NCBI GenBank assembly: GCA_013288205.1
Contig: JABDCH010000020.1
Coordinates: 1-33,663, forward strand
DNA from: Bacteroidota bacterium
GTDB lineage: Bacteria > Bacteroidota > Bacteroidia > JABEUT01
Direction of reading: 5' to 3'
DNA: 33,663 nucleotides
This document shows positions 29,226-33,663 of the stretch, in pieces. Below the pieces are notes generated by a model. That model searched no databases. It saw only the letters and a program-made list of their open reading frames with translations, and was not told the DNA's origin. A program made the translations under genes and the position numbers. The stretch's first letter is position 1; each line of letters opens with the position of its first letter.

Positions 29226-29456
29226 TTCCCAAATACTATCAAGTGGCAATTATAAATAAAAAACAAAACAAAGTGCAATTTTTTTTCATTTTATTATAAA
29301 AACTTATAAAAAACGCCATTCCAATTCTGTGCAATTTTAATAAAATACCTGTATTTAATCTATTTTATGCCTGATAATCAAATAAATTAGCAAGATATAG
29401 CGGAAAATTATCTATAAATAATAGAACAAGTGAAAATGGAGGAAAGGTTAAATCAT

Positions 29457-29464
29457 TACCTTTG
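29457..29464 (+). promoter_or_regulatory. Bacteroidetes-type -7 promoter element (TACCTTTG) upstream of tRNA
   Basis: Matches TAnnTTTG, about 29 bp upstream of the tRNA 5' end. Confidence 0.5.
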
Positions 29465-29492
29465 CAAACTTTTAATAAAAAAGTAAATATCT

Positions 29493-29566
29493 GGCGAGGT
29501 AGCTCAGATGGTAAGAGCGTCGGATTCATAACCCGGAGGTCGAGGGTTCGATCCCCTCTCTCGCTA
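29493..29566 (+). tRNA. tRNA-Met (anticodon CAU)
   Basis: GGCGAGG acceptor pairing with TCTCGCT (two GU pairs), D stem GCTC/GAGC, anticodon loop TTCATAA, T arm GAGGG TTCGATC CCCTC, discriminator A. The CAU could also be tRNA-Ile2. Confidence 0.93.
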
Positions 29567-29571
29567 CAAAT

Positions 29572-29620
29572 AATAGGTTGTAAGTATTTGAATTATAAAT
29601 ATTTATAACCTATTTTGTTT
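29572..29620 (+). terminator. tRNA-proximal intrinsic terminator-like hairpin
   Basis: 18-nt arms AATAGGTTGTAAGTATTT / AAATATTTATAACCTATT (16/18 Watson-Crick, 2 G-U) followed by TTGTTTT. Confidence 0.6.
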
Positions 29621-29759
29621 TATAGAGTAACAGTAGAGTAACAAAAGTTAAGTATTTCTCGTTTTACTCTGCTTTTACAGGCTTCATTTCTTATTTATTG
29701 CAAGTGTGGCAATAAAAGCCACTCTTGCCAACATGACAGCAAAAAGTGACTTAATGAAT

Positions 29760-30258
29760 GAAATAAGTCGCCCAAATGGAGCTTATGTAATGAATAAGTC
29801 TCTTTTATGCGTTTTTCCGTATTATTTTGCATAATGTTACTTATGAGAAAACCCGATAAGCCATAATAGGAGTGAAGGCAGAGGGAAGTAATTTATTTTC
29901 TCATAAGACGACATTATGTAGAATAACATTGGAACGAATGCAATACCGGGCGAGCTCTGAGGTATGAAGGGCGGGGATTGCATGAATGCAGTTATATCAC
30001 TCCTAATGGATAAAATCGGAAAGAAGTCCTTAATTGTAAATTCGAGCGACGTGGCGAGATGCAGAGAGGAATGGGATGGTCCCGATACCAAGGTTTGGTT
30101 GGAGAGAAAGGGAAAGTGATTCCCTTAGAAAAAAGATTCGACAGGGAACTGATTAGGGAGAAAGAAAAAGATGTGGATCATGCAGAGAGATTCGACAACG
30201 AGCTTTTGACTTTAGGGGTCTTTAGTCATTTTAGATTTAACTTACATACTATTCACTC
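29760..30258 (+). other. Structured, purine-rich noncoding segment; possible truncated group II intron domain I or unrecognised ncRNA
   Basis: No credible CDS. Several inverted repeats: 29830-29851/29896-29918, 29867-29875/29997-30005, 29938-29944/29977-29983, and AAGGGAA/TTCCCTT 30108-30126. Short stretches recall group II intron domain I (GTGAAGGCAGA...GAAGTAA; CTCTGAGG; AATGGATAAAATCGGAAAGAAGTCC). Confidence 0.35.
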
Positions 30259-31515
30259 TTATATTTTCTCATTAAATCTCTGATAGATTTTTTTTGTTAA
30301 CCAGTCTTTCACATCGGTTTTAAAGTCATTATTTTCCATAATCTTATCAAAAATTTCTTCGTTGTCTTTCATCCGGTCAATAAGAGTTTGAATAAAGACT
30401 TCTTCAAAAGCGTATTTAAAGTTTTCAATAGGATTATTCTGGGCTCTGCTTTTTAAATCATCATTCTCGAGGAGTGCCTGCTCTATTTGTTCAAAGTAAA
30501 GTCGATCAGCGTCAGTAAATTCAGTTCCATACTTATCATTTAGGACATTGATAATCTTCGATAGTTTATCTTTTTCCTCCTTTGGTCTGCTGATACCTGC
30601 TTCGGTAGTTGGATCAAGTCCATGTTCCCCCTGCACTTGTAACACTAAATCACCCTCCGCAATTTTCTGTAAGCGGTAATATTCCAATGCTACTTCATTA
30701 TCTAATTTCAATCTATCAGTATAATCACTCTTTGGCAGTTTACTTAATAAGAATCTTCCATACGAATAAAGTTTCTCCAACGCTACATCCTGAAAGGGCA
30801 TAATTTGGGATAAGAATGAATATAACCGTACATAAGATGTCAACGACTTTTTAAATTCATCTTGCGTTTCCTCTGCAATGGCTTTAAATCTATCTACAGC
30901 AGGGTCAATATATCCGTAAAGTTTTCCCTGGTCTCTTAATGATGTATTGCCGGGCTTATAGAATACCTTTGCAAATGCATCCACTTCACTTTGGTAATAG
31001 ACATTACCTACATCCATTTTACCTTTCAAATCATATAAATGATTAGGGTTAGTGGTTTCTTTCATTGTGGTAAGTTCGTAATAGGGCTGGAAGGATTCAA
31101 TGATAGTTTCTCTGTCATTTGCAAAATCTAAAATGAAAGTATCTTCCTTGCCGGGATGGGTTCTATTAAGTCTTGATAGTGTTTGCACGGCCTTTACTCC
31201 TGAAAGTTTCTTATCCACATACATGGTATGTAGCAGAGGTTGATCGAAACCTGTTTGGTACTTATCTGCAACAAGTAAAACAGAATATTCAGGGGTATTA
31301 AACTTCTCAGGCAACTCCTTTTCTCCAAAACCATTTAACTGAGCTTCTGTTATACCTTCAGGGTAAAAGTCATCTATGACAGAGCCTGAAAAAGCAACCA
31401 ATGGTTTAATGTAGCTATATCCTTTTTCTTTAATGTACTCTTTAAACTCCAAGTAATAACGCAAGGCATGTTTACGGGAGGATGTTACTACCATTGCCTT
31501 TGCCTTTCCCCCTTA
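30259..31515 (-). pseudogene. hsdR: Type I restriction enzyme R subunit, C-terminal half only (HsdR remnant)
   Basis: GGKAKAMVVTSSRKHALRYYLEFKEYIKEKGY...YSVLLVADKYQTGFDQPLLHTMYVDKKLSGVKAVQTLSRLNRTHPGKEDTFILDFAN (helicase motifs V/VI) through to the C-terminus. No nuclease or Walker A/B part upstream. Similarity extends a few codons past the ATG at 31494, to a stop. Confidence 0.85.
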
Positions 31516-31603
31516 GAAGAGTATCCCTGTATCTTTTTAATGGGCCTTGGGCTTTCCCATAAAGAGAAATAAAAATCATAGGAAGTAGAAGTAGTTGTTT
31601 CAT
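31472..31603 (-). CDS. Short signal-peptide ORF fused out of frame to the hsdR remnant
   Basis: ATG at 31603 translates to MKQLLLLPMIFISLYGKAQGPLKRYRDTLLRGKGKGNGSNILP*: an N-terminal signal peptide followed by sequence that runs into the hsdR DNA in another frame. Confidence 0.45.
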   Translation of the reverse strand: MKQLLLLPMIFISLYGKAQGPLKRYRDTLLRGKGKGNGSNILP

Positions 31604-31615
31604 AAAATTAAGTAT

Positions 31616-33361
31616 TTAGTTAAGTATAGAAAGAATTGTATCTTTTGTTTCTTCTTCCAGTGCTAAAATATCGTTCCTTATTTCGGTAAGGCTTCTCAAG
31701 GGTTTGTATTTATAAAAGTACTTGGTAAAGTTTATTTCATAGCCCAGTTTGGTTTTAGCATGGTCAATCCAGGCATCAGGTAAATGAGGTAATACTTCCC
31801 GCTTAAAATAGCTTTCAATATTTTCTTTCAGTGGTACGTTTTCAAAATCACGTAAATCGGCATCTGCAATGGGGTTACCCTTCTTGTCTTTCTCTATTTG
31901 TTGTTTGGCGTTGCGCTTGGGGCGTTCAACCACTATACGGCTGTAGCCAAAATCTTCATTGTCAAAAATCTTACAATAATCATTCTCTTTATAATCATGG
32001 TAAATTTCAGTTATCCTTTTTATAGCTTGTTCATGTATTTCCTTTCGCTTATTGCCCAAGCTACGGAGCATCTTACTGTAAAAAGGGTTGCCTTTATCTT
32101 CCCTATCACTTCCCGTGGCATTTATTAATTGCACCTTGCCTTTACGCTCTTTGCTTTTACGATCACTAACTATCCATACATACGTTGAGATACCTGTATT
32201 GTAAAATAACTGGTCTGGCATGGCTATAATAGCTTCCAGCATATCATTTTCAATAATCCATTTGCGTATATAGCTGGGGCCGCTTCCGGCTGCTCCGCTA
32301 AAAAGAGGTGAACCATTAAATACAATTCCTATCCGGCTGCCCCCGGTGCTTCGTTTCATTTTGCTAATCATGTGCTGCAAAAACAGGAATGAGCCGTCAC
32401 TAATGGCGGGTAAACCTGCGCCAAACCTTCCTGCAAATCCTTTCAAAGCATATTCATCTTTAATTGATTTCTCAGCTTTTTTCCAATCTACTCCAAAAGG
32501 CGGATTGCTGAGCATGTAGTCAAAGGTTTCATCTTCAAGTCCGTCCTGAGTAAAGGAGTTGCCAAACTTAATATTGGAAGGATTCTGCCCTTTAATCAAC
32601 ATATCAGACTTGCAAATAGCAAAGGATTCCGGGTTTAGTTCCTGCCCGAAAGCTTCCAACTTGGCATCGGGGTTTAATTCGTTCAAATATTCCTCGGCAA
32701 TAGATAACATACCTCCCGTTCCACATGCGGGGTCATATAAAGTCTTAACTATGCCCTTTTTACGGAGTATATCCTTATCATTGACGAAAAGAATGTTCAC
32801 CATCAGGCGTATTACTTCACGGGGCGTAAAGTGCTCCCCTGCTGTTTCATTACTAAGCTCAGCAAACTTGCGGATAAGTTCCTCAAAAATATAGCCCATC
32901 TCAAGTGTGCTCACATCTTTGAACATATCACCCGCTTCAGCAAACTTTTTAATAATCATGTAAAGCAAATCATACTCATCCAGTTTTTTAATCTGGTCAT
33001 CAAAACTGAAATAGTCTATGATTTCTTTAGCGCCTATTGAAAAGCCGTTGATGTAGTTTCTTAGGTTAGCAGCAATGTTATTTGGGTCTTGAGCTAATCC
33101 ATAAAAATCAAACCTACTCCGATTATGAAATTTTGCTTTTGCAACATTATTTAAAATGGGTTCAAGTACCTCCGGCTTCTTGCCCTTATGCTGTTCGTAC
33201 GCTTTTAAAACATTCTTCTTTGTTGGCTCTAATACAAAGTCGAGCCTCCTTAAAACAGTTAACGGTAGTATGACTTTACCATAATCAGCCTGTTTGTAAT
33301 GACCTCTCAGTAAATCAGCTATTGACCAAAGAAAGTTTGCTTTCTCTTTAAAGTTCTTCAT
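31616..33361 (-). CDS. hsdM: Type I restriction-modification DNA methyltransferase M subunit (HsdM)
   Basis: NFLWSIADLLRGHYKQADYGKVILPLTVLRRLD; TLYDPACGTGGMLSIAEEYL; FDYMLSNPPFGVDWKKAE (N6-adenine MTase NPPF); GISTYVWIVSDRK. Confidence 0.96.
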   Translation of the reverse strand: MKNFKEKANFLWSIADLLRGHYKQADYGKVILPLTVLRRLDFVLEPTKKNVLKAYEQHKGKKPEVLEPILNNVAKAKFHNRSRFDFYGLAQDPNNIAANLRNYINGFSIGAKEIIDYFSFDDQIKKLDEYDLLYMIIKKFAEAGDMFKDVSTLEMGYIFEELIRKFAELSNETAGEHFTPREVIRLMVNILFVNDKDILRKKGIVKTLYDPACGTGGMLSIAEEYLNELNPDAKLEAFGQELNPESFAICKSDMLIKGQNPSNIKFGNSFTQDGLEDETFDYMLSNPPFGVDWKKAEKSIKDEYALKGFAGRFGAGLPAISDGSFLFLQHMISKMKRSTGGSRIGIVFNGSPLFSGAAGSGPSYIRKWIIENDMLEAIIAMPDQLFYNTGISTYVWIVSDRKSKERKGKVQLINATGSDREDKGNPFYSKMLRSLGNKRKEIHEQAIKRITEIYHDYKENDYCKIFDNEDFGYSRIVVERPKRNAKQQIEKDKKGNPIADADLRDFENVPLKENIESYFKREVLPHLPDAWIDHAKTKLGYEINFTKYFYKYKPLRSLTEIRNDILALEEETKDTILSILN

Positions 33362-33572
33362 AAATAACGTATAATAGTTTGCTTGACTTTTCTAAATTAA
33401 TAGTAAAAGTATATAACCCCAGACAAATGTAACAATTTGTAGGTCTGAAATGCAAACTGTAGAGGAAACATAAGTATTTGTAATAGACTTGGCAAAAGAC
33501 AATCCTTTTCCCCTGAGATACCCCCACCGGGGCTGTTTTTTTATTGGCCTTAGCAACGCTAAAAAGGGTGGA

Positions 33573-33604
33573 TATACTTATGTCTCTCTCTAAGTATAGT
33601 TTTT
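33573..33604 (+). terminator. Terminator-like hairpin of unknown owner
   Basis: Perfect 8-bp arms TATACTTA (33573-33580) / TAAGTATA (33591-33598), 10-nt loop, followed by GTTTTT. Confidence 0.35.
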
Positions 33605-33663
33605 AAGTTGAGGAAATAAAATAATTCTTTTTGGATTTTATTGGAATGAATTCTATAGAATTT

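Noticed and set aside
28788-29255. Plus-strand ORFs (155 aa and 84 aa) opposite the START-like gene
   Set aside because: Low-complexity Phe/Cys-rich translation is the antisense of the Lys/Ala-rich tail codons.
29640-29860. Possible integrase or zinc-ribbon remnant near the AAGTGTGGC...GCCACTCTT hairpin
   Set aside because: Cys/His-containing short translations occur on both strands because of the hairpin; no integrase catalytic motif was found.
29837-30091. 84-aa minus-strand ORF MVSGPSHSSLHLATSLEF...
   Set aside because: Covers the structured segment; composition fits the antisense of a purine-rich RNA and there is no recognisable protein motif.
30059-30283. 74-aa plus-strand ORF in the structured segment
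   Set aside because: Highly charged, low-complexity and runs into the antisense of hsdR; no RT or other domain seen.
33515-33542. CCCC-ACC-GGGG followed by T-run as a terminator
   Set aside because: Four-base stem with a three-base loop and no upstream plus-strand gene; too weak to call.

Overview
This appears to be a Bacteroidetes-type chromosomal window, judged from T9SS-type C-terminal domains, TonB-dependent receptor architecture and TAnnTTTG-like promoter motifs. (1) About 0-11.4 kb is a surface-polysaccharide cluster: the C-terminal part of a Wzt-like ABC ATPase, a GT9-like protein, five GT2-like or related transferases, a RgpF-like protein, a polytopic GT39-like membrane protein and two GT4 enzymes. 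(2) About 11.4-16.9 kb holds a KirBac-type inward-rectifier K+ channel, an OmpR-type response regulator with its histidine kinase, a divergent T9SS-sorted protein and a lipoprotein metallophosphoesterase. (3) At 16.9-17.3 kb is a twice-frameshifted remnant of a phage-like HTH/terminase-small-subunit-like gene. (4) About 17.6-25.2 kb encodes a beta-helix-like lipoprotein, a TonB-dependent receptor, an EEP-fold T9SS protein that seems to lack key catalytic residues, and another T9SS cargo. (5) About 25.2-29.2 kb is a housekeeping-like run: Ig-like lipoprotein, fRMsr-type GAF protein, CxxCH lipoprotein, PAP2 phosphatase, and a START-like protein with a histone-H1-like lysine-rich tail. (6) tRNA-Met(CAU) at 29.49 kb borders a region with a structured purine-rich noncoding segment (possible truncated group II intron domain I or an unrecognised RNA) and a decayed type I R-M locus: hsdM intact, hsdS absent, hsdR only as its C-terminal half, with a visible fusion junction to a signal-peptide ORF. 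No complete new defence system is evident. The strongest candidates for follow-up are the structured 29.76-30.26 kb segment and the hsd deletion junction.
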